From assembly GCF_023701485.1 (NCBI RefSeq), contig NZ_JAMQBK010000024.1, positions 186,001 through 250,000 of the forward strand: DNA of 64,000 bases. Reading direction: 5' to 3'. Shown piece by piece: positions 15,806 through 22,580 of this stretch. Position 1 is the stretch's first letter. Each line of letters opens with the position of its first letter. Made by a program: the position numbers and the translations under genes. This stretch comes from Aporhodopirellula aestuarii (GTDB lineage Bacteria > Planctomycetota > Planctomycetia > Pirellulales > Pirellulaceae). Below the pieces are notes generated by a model. The model made no database searches. It had not been told where the DNA came from and saw nothing but the letters and a program-made list of their open reading frames with translations.

Positions 15806-18073
15806 TTAGTTCCGTTTTCGCTTTTGCAGTTCTTTGAAACTGACTCGCTCGCGTCGGCGAGTTGGTTCTACATCGGTGCCAAACAACAATGCGCCTTGCA
15901 TCGAAGCGGCGACGGAACAGCCGACTAGGCAGTCGAGCCAGTGGTTATCGGGCTGTTCGGGGCGGGCTTTCCATTCGTCGACAGTCCGACCGCGGCCTTC
16001 TGTTTTGATAAAGTATTCGGCGGTGATTTGTTCGGCGAACATTCGATGCGTTTCGGCTTGGTTGCCGTAAACGGACAGGCAACCACGATCGCCCATCGCG
16101 ACAGCGAGCCTCGCGTGCGTGAACGACTTCCACCAATTCGTGTCGTAGATGATGTGCCGGATCGCGCGTTTCCCGTGGACGCTGGGAATTCGCCAGTTCA
16201 AACCCACGCGGTCGCCGGGGCGGCGTTTGTATTCGCTGAATGGATTCGAGGACGCACCGACGAAACGTCCGTGCGAAGGCAATAGGATCGAAGCATGTGG
16301 GCTTTGCCGACAGAATTGATAGACCACGTTCGTGGAGTGTCCCCAGTTGGCGTCGATCAAGCACCGCCCAATCTTCATTGCCGCACCATCGTCACGTTGC
16401 CATTCACGACCAAGCAAATCTTCGGTGAGCGATTCGAGCCCGGCATAGATACTGCCTTCGAGTCCTGTGCCGTCCGCAGCGGTTGCCAGCGTGTGGCGTG
16501 CATCGCGAAGCGTGTAGTACGCTCGGCTCTGGTCGGGATACGCCCCGTAGTCGAGAACGTAGCCCGTGAAATCGTCTTCCCATGCGGCGACCACAAAGAA
16601 CAAGAGTTTTTGCTGCACGTCGATAAACGCAGTGAGATGGTTCGCCGAAATCGGAACGCAGCGTCGTTCGAGTCCGTTGATTTTGCCAGCGACCTGCTCG
16701 GCCGTAAGTTGGTCGGCATCGACGCGTTCTTCCGGCAGTGGTTCATTCTGATACTCCGCGAAGAATGCCGCTTCGTCTTGTAGCTTCAAATTCATTGCGT
16801 GCTGGATCGCGGACAGCTCGTCGTGATTGAAACGTTCTTTCCACGCGACATCGGCACCCTCGTCCATCGCCCGCCGGTTCTCGCGATAGAACTCGGTTCC
16901 GGCCGCGCCGCCGTCGCCGGCTCGCAAACCTTCGGCACGGATTTCCGCGTAGCGTTCCCATAGCGTTTCATTTGTTGGAAATGAGTTCACCATTCGCGTT
17001 CGCGCACCGTTCCATTCCGGATGTTTGTCGCGATCGAGAATGTTGTCGGCCATGTCGCCGGGACGAATGACCGTGCAGGGCATGATGCCCGAGATCTTTT
17101 TACCTGGGCCGGCGAGTCCGAGCACCGCGCCGGCGAGGATCGCTTCGCGGTTGGCACATTGCGAAAGCGAACGAGCCGACTCGTCCGTTTGCGGGTCATC
17201 GAGCACGACCAACGAAGGTCGAACCGTTCGTCCATCGGGCCGCTTGAACTTCATTCCACGAATGCGTCCGGTCAGGCCGGCAACTTTGATGATCGCACCG
17301 CTCGCTTTGCTGTTAGCGATGGTTGGCAGGACAACTTCTTTCGCCGTCCATCCAATTTGCGTGCGTTTGCCTTGATAGAGCTGCCCGTTGGCTCGGTTTG
17401 AGATTCCGTCCAACGCCTGAATTGGAAAGCAGACTTCCGGGTAGTCGGCCAACAAAATTTCATTGGCATCGAGTTCCGTTTTGATCGAGTCGAGCATGTC
17501 GCATGCGTGGCCTTCGTCGCTGCCGATCAAACATACGAAATCTCGGTAACCGTTTAGCACTGCCCAGATGCACGCAACCTCGGCCAGCGAACTTTTTCCA
17601 CTACCGCGAGCCATCGCGAGTGAGAACAGACCACCACGAACGACCGCTTCTTCGATGCGCTCAATCACCTTCAAGTGATCCGGCGACCATTGCAGATGAA
17701 ACGTCAGCGAGAAATAGGCTTCGCAAAAGTATCGAAAACTACTGGCGGCCTTCGCTTTTCGCCGCGGATCCTCGATCACTGGCAAGTCACCGATGTCGCG
17801 ACCGGCCAATGCGATCGCTGCATTGCGGGCGCGGGCTTTGTCTTTGACCTTGCCGTACGGATCCTCGTCGGCCGGCGGCTTCGGACGATGGCGTTCTTCG
17901 ACTAGCCAAGCGGTGAAGCGGAGGAGGTCAACGTGCGTTCCGTCTCCGATGCGATTTCCAGCTCGCGTTCGATAGCGATAGAGCTGGCGTTCGTTGATCA
18001 CCTCACCGAACGGCGTGCTATTGAGCGTCCTGCAGCACTCGCTCGGTTTCATTCGTCGCGGGTCAGTCGCCAC
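15806..18073 (-). CDS. Phage terminase large subunit
   Basis: The packaging motor ATPase and nuclease. GTG at 18073 is chosen because AGGAG lies seven bases upstream and it overlaps the stop of the preceding gene; the frame itself opens at 18130. From GTG the protein has 755 residues. Walker A is SLAMARGSGKSS (about residue 155), Walker B is SLVVLDDPQTDESA (about 286). The C-terminal nuclease shows FIDVQQ, ANWGHSTNVVYQF and DNHWLDCLVG, with the acidic residues expected of a Gp17-like RNase H fold. The first about 70 residues are an extra domain that resembles the preceding 105-aa protein (shared DGT, V/L-rich, TAW-L-E-H pattern). Confidence 0.93.
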   Translation of the reverse strand: MATDPRRMKPSECCRTLNSTPFGEVINERQLYRYRTRAGNRIGDGTHVDLLRFTAWLVEERHRPKPPADEDPYGKVKDKARARNAAIALAGRDIGDLPVIEDPRRKAKAASSFRYFCEAYFSLTFHLQWSPDHLKVIERIEEAVVRGGLFSLAMARGSGKSSLAEVACIWAVLNGYRDFVCLIGSDEGHACDMLDSIKTELDANEILLADYPEVCFPIQALDGISNRANGQLYQGKRTQIGWTAKEVVLPTIANSKASGAIIKVAGLTGRIRGMKFKRPDGRTVRPSLVVLDDPQTDESARSLSQCANREAILAGAVLGLAGPGKKISGIMPCTVIRPGDMADNILDRDKHPEWNGARTRMVNSFPTNETLWERYAEIRAEGLRAGDGGAAGTEFYRENRRAMDEGADVAWKERFNHDELSAIQHAMNLKLQDEAAFFAEYQNEPLPEERVDADQLTAEQVAGKINGLERRCVPISANHLTAFIDVQQKLLFFVVAAWEDDFTGYVLDYGAYPDQSRAYYTLRDARHTLATAADGTGLEGSIYAGLESLTEDLLGREWQRDDGAAMKIGRCLIDANWGHSTNVVYQFCRQSPHASILLPSHGRFVGASSNPFSEYKRRPGDRVGLNWRIPSVHGKRAIRHIIYDTNWWKSFTHARLAVAMGDRGCLSVYGNQAETHRMFAEQITAEYFIKTEGRGRTVDEWKARPEQPDNHWLDCLVGCSVAASMQGALLFGTDVEPTRRRERVSFKELQKRKRN

Positions 18074-18380
18074 GGTGCATCTCCTGTAAGAGCCAAGCGG
18101 TGTAGACGACCAGGTTGATCGTGCCATCAACGTTTGTCGGTGCGCCGGCTTCTAGATCGGCGGCGATTTGTTCCTCTGGAACGCGCTGGCGGTACGCGTT
18201 GCTCAACAACTTCGAAAGTTGCTCGACCGAAAGTTTGGTCGGGTCAACATTCTCTCGTTTGCCTTCCATGTCGGGATCCGTGGGTTGGTTCGCAACTCGC
18301 CGCACACGTTGGCGGCTGTCGCGTTTGTTTGCATGTTTGGCATCGTCGGCCGCATGTTTGGGCCGGCGACGTTGGGCCAA
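18063..18380 (-). CDS. Terminase small subunit candidate (DNA-binding-like, 105 aa)
   Basis: The protein has a basic N-terminal half (MAQRRRPKHAADDAKHANKR) and a helical C-terminal half (LSVEQLSKLLSNAYRQRVPE ... INLVVYTAWLLQEMHRGD). It overlaps the large terminase start, the normal place for TerS. Its second half aligns by eye with the N-terminal extension of the large subunit encoded next door, so the two may share a small DNA-binding or dimerisation fold. Function as TerS is inferred from position and size. Confidence 0.65.
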   Translation of the reverse strand: MAQRRRPKHAADDAKHANKRDSRQRVRRVANQPTDPDMEGKRENVDPTKLSVEQLSKLLSNAYRQRVPEEQIAADLEAGAPTNVDGTINLVVYTAWLLQEMHRGD

Positions 18381-18440
18381 AACTGGCGGCGTGCGCGGGT
18401 GAAAAGAAACCTGGGAATTACTGAAACATTACTTCCGGAC

Positions 18441-18516
18441 TTCGCTTGAGGTGTCTCGAAACGCATGGCTCATGTGTGTCAACGAAACGAATTACACGCC
18501 TTTTGGAGACACACGA
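18441..18516 (+). promoter_or_regulatory. Repeated leader, copy A (upstream of amidoligase)
   Basis: TTCGCTTGA at 18441-18449, 13 bases, then GCATGGCTCATGTGTG at 18463-18478, then CAACGAAACG, a T-rich patch and GGAGACACACGA before the ATG at 18517. Four more copies occur at 19.6, 20.0, 20.5 and 21.9 kb with identical spacing. The CATG-GCT-CATG core can pair with itself as DNA or RNA (ACGCATG with CATGTGT). Confidence 0.75.
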
Positions 18517-19374
18517 ATGAACGCCAACGACATCGCCTTCGGTATCGAAATCGAAACCCACATGCCTGGCACCGACCGCACGCCGATCGGTGGATACCAC
18601 AACGGATTGCCGGTCGCTTGGCTGCCCGCGGGTTGGAAAGCAGAGCGCGACGGCAGCATCCGCACGCCGGCCGGACGCAAACCATGCGAGTTTGTATCTC
18701 CGGTTCTTCGCGGCTACGAAGGACTCGCCAACGTAGAGACCGCGGTGGACGCGATCAAAGAACGCGGCGCACGGGTTAACGAATCTTGCGGCCTGCACGT
18801 AACGGTTTCCTGGAACGGCGACGCCGCGGCCTTGGCCCGACTGATTTCGCTGATCGCGAACCACGAACGAGCCATCTACGCTTCGACCGGCACCAAACGC
18901 CGCGAACGAACCCACTGGGCAAAGCAAATCAAAAGATACGGCAATAAAGACGCCGCGAAGACCCGCTGCGAACGAGACCGCTACCACCTTCTCAACCTCA
19001 CGCACCTGGCCGCCGGCCGAAACCGAATCGAGATTCGGGCCTTCGCCGGAACGCTCAACAAGACGAAACTGATCGGATACATCCAAATGATTTTGGGCTT
19101 GGTAGAACTCGCCCTCACTACGAAACGCTGCAGCGGATGGGATTACGCCAAGAAGCCTGGCACGAAGAGTTGCTGGGACCGACCGGATGCCGGCCACGGC
19201 GAAACGGAACTCAACCGGCTCTTCTACCGCCTCGGATGGACCAAGGGTTGGTACAAGGGCGAACTTCGCAACAAACGCTTCGGCGAACTTTCCTCCGCCG
19301 AACAAACCTGCGACTGGAAGCCAGTCAAAAAGAAGCTTCTTGAATTGGCCCGCAAATACGACCAGGCGGTCTAA
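18517..19374 (+). CDS. Predicted amidoligase (Amidoligase_2 family, GCS-like fold)
   Basis: ATG at 18517 follows GGAGAC by six bases; the longer frame from 18451 would translate the repeated leader and is not used. The 285-aa protein has the family pattern of the carboxylate-amine ligase (gamma-glutamylcysteine synthetase-like) fold: FGIEIETHMPGTD (metal-binding Glu pair), WKAERDGSIR followed by CEFVSPVLRG, CGLHVTVSW, and RNRIEIRAFAGTLN. Such enzymes couple ATP hydrolysis to amide bond formation and are known in phages and mobile elements, where peptide, protein or cell-wall modification has been proposed. Substrate is unknown. It is the first gene of the small-gene region and is closed by a hairpin at 19399. 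No ATP-grasp or amidotransferase partner lies next to it. Confidence 0.88.
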   Translation: MNANDIAFGIEIETHMPGTDRTPIGGYHNGLPVAWLPAGWKAERDGSIRTPAGRKPCEFVSPVLRGYEGLANVETAVDAIKERGARVNESCGLHVTVSWNGDAAALARLISLIANHERAIYASTGTKRRERTHWAKQIKRYGNKDAAKTRCERDRYHLLNLTHLAAGRNRIEIRAFAGTLNKTKLIGYIQMILGLVELALTTKRCSGWDYAKKPGTKSCWDRPDAGHGETELNRLFYRLGWTKGWYKGELRNKRFGELSSAEQTCDWKPVKKKLLELARKYDQAV

Positions 19375-19398
19375 CCGCGGACGGCCTTCCGCCCCTCC

Positions 19399-19430
19399 AA
19401 CGCCGCGATGTATCTCGCGGCGTTTCTTTG
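19399..19430 (+). terminator. Intrinsic terminator after amidoligase
   Basis: Perfect 10-base arms AACGCCGCGA (19399-19408) and TCGCGGCGTT (19415-19424), a six-base loop, then TCTTTGGTTTT. It ends the amidoligase unit before the next leader. Confidence 0.75.
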
Positions 19431-19445
19431 GTTTTGCGGGGGCAC

Positions 19446-19482
19446 GTGTACATCGTGTCGCGTCAACGGCGTATGTGACTAA
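19446..19482 (+). promoter_or_regulatory. Bipartite intergenic motif, copy 1
   Basis: GTGTACA, 13 bases, ACGGCGTATGTGACTAATAG. It has the same architecture as the copies at 15748-15784 and 30759-30795 and points toward the 91-aa gene. Leader copy B lies between it and that gene, so this unit may have two promoters or a promoter plus another control site. Confidence 0.5.
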
Positions 19483-19580
19483 TAGCGGGCCACTGTTTTG
19501 CAACGCGACAGACGCCGCAGTTTCGGGCCACGTCGGCGAGATCGAGAAACATTCAAAAAGACTGCGAATTGCTGGCTGGC

Positions 19581-19662
19581 TTCGCTTGATGTGTTTTGAA
19601 ACGCATGGCTCATGTGTGGTCATACGAAACGGTTTTTCATTCACCCAAACGGAGACACAAAC
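19581..19662 (+). promoter_or_regulatory. Repeated leader, copy B
   Basis: TTCGCTTGATGTGTTTTGAA, then GCATGGCTCATGTGTG at 19603-19618, CATACGAAACGGTTTTT and ACGGAGACACAAAC before the ATG at 19663. A GAAACATTCAAA segment occurs upstream, as in other copies. Confidence 0.75.
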
Positions 19663-19938
19663 ATGACCATCGACCAACTGATCGGATTGCTCGAAGAGTA
19701 CCGCGACGTACATGGGCCGGACGCCGAAGTGCGTTTGATGACGCAAGAGAACTGGCCTTTTGAAAACCGCATTGCCGGAATCACCAGCGGCGCGGAGATG
19801 AACGAAGCGAGCGAAGACGACCCCAGCGAATACTTCGATGACCAAGACGTCGCCGAAGACGCGATCGTCTACATCGTCGAAGGAGGCCAGATCTGCTACG
19901 GCAGCAAACGGGCCTGGGAAGCGTGCCGCGATTGCTAA
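19663..19938 (+). CDS. Small acidic phage/plasmid protein, function unknown (91 aa)
   Basis: The ATG at 19663 follows CGGAGACACAAAC. The protein begins MTIDQLIGLLEEYRDVHGPD and continues AEVRLMTQENWPFENRIAGI, then an acidic stretch and VYIVEGGQICYGSKRAWEAC. This resembles small proteins commonly annotated in phages and plasmids that start with a 'leucine-rich helix, D-A-E-V, W-P-F-E' pattern; I know of no assigned function. It has its own repeated leader and a 12-base inverted repeat directly after it, so it behaves as a separate cassette. Confidence 0.85.
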   Translation: MTIDQLIGLLEEYRDVHGPDAEVRLMTQENWPFENRIAGITSGAEMNEASEDDPSEYFDDQDVAEDAIVYIVEGGQICYGSKRAWEACRDC

Positions 19939-19955
19939 ACGCGGCAAGCGAAAGC

Positions 19956-19990
19956 GAGTTCGGGAAACATTCAAAGACTTTCCCGAACTC
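19956..19990 (+). terminator. Perfect 12-base inverted repeat, terminator or operator
   Basis: GAGTTCGGGAAA (19956-19967) and TTTCCCGAACTC (19979-19990), loop of 11. No T-run follows; it abuts leader copy C. It may end the 91-aa unit, or act as an operator or RNA stem for the next one. Confidence 0.5.
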
Positions 19991-20070
19991 TGCTTGCTGT
20001 GTCTGAAACCGCATGGCTCATGTGTGTCAACGCAGACGCATTTCCCCTTTCCAACAACGGAGACCCAACC
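19991..20070 (+). promoter_or_regulatory. Repeated leader, copy C
   Basis: TGCTTGCTGTGTCTGAAACC, then GCATGGCTCATGTGTG at 20011-20026, TCAACGCAGACG, T-rich patch, ACGGAGACCCAACC before the ATG at 20071. Spacing of CTTG to GCATGG is identical to the other copies. Confidence 0.72.
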
Positions 20071-20280
20071 ATGGCAAAGAACACCGCTCGCGTCGAAGAC
20101 GCTTACACCACCGCGCATGTCCGGGCTTTGACCTTGCTCGAAGACCTTCACCAAATCGTCGAAGACATGCCGGCCCCCGATGCCGACCATCCCATCAATT
20201 GGGAACACGTCGGTTCGCTTCAACACCTTTCCGAACGGCTCAAGGAATTGAAAGACTTCGTTGCTCCGGCCGGCGAATAG
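20071..20280 (+). CDS. Small helical protein, paralogue of the 77-aa protein at 22108
   Basis: A 69-aa protein, MAKNTARVEDAYTTAHVRAL, predicted fully helical. Alignment by eye with the 77-aa product at 22108-22341 shows the same skeleton: A-Y-x-x-A-H, a helix with L-L and an acid-rich end, P-D, W-x-H-V, and a final helix with L-x-E. The two are therefore paralogues within one element. No catalytic residues or metal sites are visible. It has its own leader (copy C) and a strong terminator, so it forms a one-gene unit. Function unknown. Confidence 0.82.
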   Translation: MAKNTARVEDAYTTAHVRALTLLEDLHQIVEDMPAPDADHPINWEHVGSLQHLSERLKELKDFVAPAGE

Positions 20281-20300
20281 ATTCTCGCCCGCAACCTTTC

Positions 20301-20328
20301 GGCCGCGCTCGACAGCGCGGCCGTTTTT
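20301..20328 (+). terminator. Intrinsic terminator after the 69-aa gene
   Basis: GGCCGCGCT (20301-20309), CGAC loop, AGCGCGGCC (20314-20322), then GTTTTT. A typical GC-rich stem with a T-run. Confidence 0.88.
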
Positions 20329-20471
20329 CGTTGAATCGCCGCCGACGTTGGCCCGTGTCGCGAGCTGTTGCCAACAAGCAGCAAACCATGCCGACATCTC
20401 TTTCCGGGCCACAAACGCAAACGTCCGCGGAACTTGAAAACATCGCAAAAGACTGAGAATTACTGCCGAGA

Positions 20472-20562
20472 ATCGCTTGAGCTGTTTCCAGATGCATGGC
20501 TCATGTGTGTTAACGCCAAACGGCAAAACGTTTTCAAAACCCTTTTCACGAGAGACAAAACC
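20472..20562 (+). promoter_or_regulatory. Repeated leader, copy D
   Basis: TCGCTTGAGCTGTTTCCAGA, then GCATGGCTCATGTGTG at 20494-20509, TTAACGCCAAACGG, AACGTTTTC and ACGAGAGACAAAACC before the ATG at 20563. In this copy the short frame starting at ATGGCT meets TAA after five codons, which argues against a conserved leader peptide. Confidence 0.72.
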
Positions 20563-20814
20563 ATGGCCATGAACGAAACGAAAAAAGCGAAGGTCGCCGC
20601 TCTTCGCACCGAGATGCGAAAGCTCGACCCCGAAACGTATCAGGAGATTCGTCAGTCGTATTACAAGATCGCCGAGGAGCTTCGTCCCTTGGTCGACGCC
20701 CTTGAAAAGGCTGACGCGGACCTGGGACCGGACGGCACGCTTTTGGAAGAGCACTACATCTTTTGCGAGATGCTCGAACGGCTCAACAAGAGCCTTCTTG
20801 GCGGGGTTGTTTAA
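20563..20814 (+). CDS. Small helical protein, function unknown (83 aa)
   Basis: ATG at 20563 after GAGAGACAAAACC; the longer frame to 20368 crosses the leader and is not used. The protein (MAMNETKKAKVAALRTEMRK ... EELRPLVDALEKADADLGPD) is helical, charged and probably forms a coiled coil or helical bundle. No known motif is visible. It is the first gene after leader copy D. A GC-rich stem without T-run follows at about 20835-20856, so read-through to the HARE-HTH gene is possible. Confidence 0.75.
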   Translation: MAMNETKKAKVAALRTEMRKLDPETYQEIRQSYYKIAEELRPLVDALEKADADLGPDGTLLEEHYIFCEMLERLNKSLLGGVV

Positions 20815-20964
20815 CCCGCCGGCCGCACAACAACCGCCGCGGACGGAACCGCGGCGCGACTCGCAAGGACGGAAGCCGAAACGCAAACGGGCGTTGTCGC
20901 GGCTGGTTCCCGCGGCCTGACGATGGCAGCCAACCACGAACGAAGTCCAAACGGAGAACGAACG

Positions 20965-21444
20965 ATGAAGAAGGCAGACGTAAAGATCGGTGGAGAATAC
21001 TTCGCAACGGTCACCAACAAGAAAGTGACGGTGCGTATTGACGCAGAGAACCGAAGTGGAGGATGGGACGCAACAAACCTCTCGACGGGAAAGAAAGTGC
21101 GAATCAAGACGGCCGGCCGGTTGAAGGGTTCGGCGCGGGCTACTGAGACGCCGGCAACGAAAACGCGGGTCAGGAAACGAGTCGCGAAAAAGACGGAGGA
21201 AACCACGGGCGTTGAAAAGAAGCTCTCGTGCGTGAAAGCGGCGTTGAAGGTCCTGGCTGATAGCGGCGAACCGATGAACGCGCAAGAGATGATCGCCGCG
21301 ATGACCGAAGCTGGGTTGTGGGAAAGCCCTGGCGGTAAGACGCCGCACGCGACGCTTTACTCGGCGATCCTGCGAGACATGAAACGCGGCGATGAAAGTC
21401 GCTTCGTCAAAACGGAACGTGGTCGGTTCACGGCGAGAGCATAG
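20965..21444 (+). CDS. HARE-HTH domain protein (winged helix), 159 aa
   Basis: ATG at 20965 is preceded by GGAGAACGAACG. The N-terminal about 45 residues (MKKADVKIGGEYFATVTNKK, VRIDAENRSGGWDATNL) form a small beta domain, followed by a basic Thr/Lys/Arg linker. Residues about 85-159 (CVKAALKVLADSGEPMNAQE, TEAGLWESPGGKTPHATLYS, ILRDMKRGDESRFVKTERGR) match the HARE-HTH fold known from DNA-modification and chromatin-linked proteins. A role as DNA-binding regulator or in modified-DNA recognition is inferred. It is followed by the 77-aa gene nine bases downstream. Confidence 0.85.
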   Translation: MKKADVKIGGEYFATVTNKKVTVRIDAENRSGGWDATNLSTGKKVRIKTAGRLKGSARATETPATKTRVRKRVAKKTEETTGVEKKLSCVKAALKVLADSGEPMNAQEMIAAMTEAGLWESPGGKTPHATLYSAILRDMKRGDESRFVKTERGRFTARA

Positions 21445-21453
21445 GGCGAAGCG

Positions 21454-21687
21454 ATGAAGTTCATTTGCGACGTCCGCCAGGTAAATGACTTGGCCGAAGG
21501 CGAAACCGCACCTCCGGAACCCGACATGGGATACGAACTGCGGTCGATCGCCGGCGAAAACTTTGAAGCTGGTGTTGTGGAATATGTGGTCCGCCGCGGA
21601 GACGCGATCTTTGCGAGGACAACGGCCTGCGAAGAGTTTGCGGTCACGGGCAAGAACGCCCACGTTTTGGTGCCGCTCGGCTTCTAG
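21454..21687 (+). CDS. Hypothetical small protein (77 aa)
   Basis: The frame starts MKFICDVRQVNDLAEGETAP, has a strand-rich centre (GVVEYVVRRGDAIFARTTAC) and ends VTGKNAHVLVPLGF. It follows the HARE-HTH gene by nine bases with GGGCGAAGCG upstream and probably shares its transcript. Not recognised. A terminator-like hairpin follows at 21704. Confidence 0.68.
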   Translation: MKFICDVRQVNDLAEGETAPPEPDMGYELRSIAGENFEAGVVEYVVRRGDAIFARTTACEEFAVTGKNAHVLVPLGF

Positions 21688-21703
21688 TCCGAACGCCGCC
21701 GAC

Positions 21704-21740
21704 AACGCCCGACGTTCGTAGCGTACGGGCGTTTCGTCGT
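21704..21740 (+). terminator. Terminator-like hairpin
   Basis: Arms AACGCCCG (21704-21711) and CGGGCGTT (21726-21733), then TCGTCG. Stem is good, the T-run is weak. It separates the leader-D unit from leader E. Confidence 0.45.
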
Positions 21741-21848
21741 GACGGCCGTAACCACGCGGCGCACCCGAGTCACGCGACACGCGGCAACGTCGTGGCCCAA
21801 CGCACTCCGGCGAAAAACATGTTGAAGTTTTGGAATGTTTCGTGGACT

Positions 21849-21928
21849 TCGCTTGATGTGTTGGCAAACCAATGGCTCATGTGTGGTTGTACGAACGGTT
21901 TTTCAAACAACACGAACGGAGAAACGAA
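21849..21928 (+). promoter_or_regulatory. Repeated leader, copy E
   Basis: TCGCTTGATGTGTTGGCAAA, then CAATGGCTCATGTGTG at 21870-21885 (one base of the core changed), GTACGAACGGTTTTTC and CGGAGAAACGAA before the ATG at 21929. An imperfect inverted repeat (CGAAAAACAT / ATGTTTCG) lies just upstream. Confidence 0.72.
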
Positions 21929-22111
21929 ATGAAGATGCAACCGCAGCGAATGCGATCGGCTGTTGTATTCGCCGACGGCCGGCGAATCGAAGTCGAAGAA
22001 CCCTTGTCAGTTCAAATGATCGTCGCCGATGCGAAACGCGCTGGCGCGGCCAAGGTTGAACTCGAAAACGGCACCGAAATCTATCTCAACGAGAAAGGAG
22101 ACCAGAAATGA
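21929..22111 (+). CDS. Hypothetical small protein (60 aa)
   Basis: ATG at 21929 follows CGGAGAAACGAA. The protein (MKMQPQRMRSAVVFADGRRI, then MIVADAKRAGAAKVELENGT) looks like one compact beta-alpha-beta unit. The same frame is open back to the ATGGCT of the leader, but the RBS supports the inner start. Its end overlaps the next gene by four bases (ATGA). It is first in a four-gene unit with the 77-aa, DUF4314 and 106-aa genes. Function unknown. Confidence 0.75.
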   Translation: MKMQPQRMRSAVVFADGRRIEVEEPLSVQMIVADAKRAGAAKVELENGTEIYLNEKGDQK

Positions 22112-22341
22112 ACAAGGTTCAAACGCTTAACGCTCAGCCAATCCAACCCGCACCGGCTTACGAAAACGCTCACCAGATTGCCCGCGATCTCTTGCAACAC
22201 ATCGAGTTGCAACTCGACCGAATGATTCGGCCGGACAACAAGGCTTTGCGATGGACGCACGTACGAGCGTTGAACTTGGTCAACGCTCAGCTTTCGGAAG
22301 TTGCCGCGCTGGTCGACGAAACCAACAACGCTCGCAACTAG
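22108..22341 (+). CDS. Small helical protein, paralogue of the 69-aa protein at 20071
   Basis: A 77-aa protein, MNKVQTLNAQPIQPAPAYEN, with helices AHQIARDLLQHIELQLDRMI and RWTHVRALNLVNAQLSEVAA. It shares the A-Y-x-x-A-H, L-L, P-D, W-x-H-V layout with the 69-aa product. Start overlaps the previous stop (ATGA). The two paralogues sit under different leader copies, which suggests duplication or separate capture of related cassettes. Function unknown. Confidence 0.8.
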   Translation: MNKVQTLNAQPIQPAPAYENAHQIARDLLQHIELQLDRMIRPDNKALRWTHVRALNLVNAQLSEVAALVDETNNARN

Positions 22342-22352
22342 GAAACAAAACG

Positions 22353-22568
22353 ATGAAAACGAATCTCAAGGCGGGCGATCGCGTGCGGCTGATTTCGATG
22401 ACCGACGACCCCGATCCGATTCCCGCCGGCACCACCGGAACGGTGGCCGGCGCTTATCCACAAAGCGATTGGACGCAGGTCGATGTCGACTGGGACAACG
22501 GCCGGTCGCTGATGCTTTCCATTCCACCGGACGTCGTCGAGCGACTGCCGGCCGGCCAAACGAACTAA
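22353..22568 (+). CDS. DUF4314-like small protein
   Basis: ATG at 22353 is preceded by AGGAAACAAAACG; the frame opening at 22251 is upstream shadow. The 71-aa protein has the DUF4314 pattern: KAGDRVRLISMTDDPDPIPA, GTTGTVAGAY, VDWDNGRSLML and a final D-V-V-E-R-L. This family is a small SH3-like barrel seen in phages and plasmids; its role is unknown. It is third gene of the leader-E unit. Confidence 0.85.
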   Translation: MKTNLKAGDRVRLISMTDDPDPIPAGTTGTVAGAYPQSDWTQVDVDWDNGRSLMLSIPPDVVERLPAGQTN

Positions 22569-22580
22569 GGAGCAACCACC

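Noticed and set aside
18465-20030. Leader peptides starting at ATGGCTCATGTG in the repeated leader
   Set aside because: The short frames diverge at once, stop after five codons in copy D and are in frame with the gene only in copy E; no RBS precedes them. Conservation is better explained at DNA or RNA level.
18418-21867. 1149-codon minus-strand open frame across the small-gene region, with repeated T-H-E-P-C segments
   Set aside because: It is antisense to several well-formed plus-strand genes with RBSs and terminators, runs through intergenic hairpins, and has the Arg/Phe-rich composition of a shadow frame. The repeated peptide is simply the reverse of the five leader copies.
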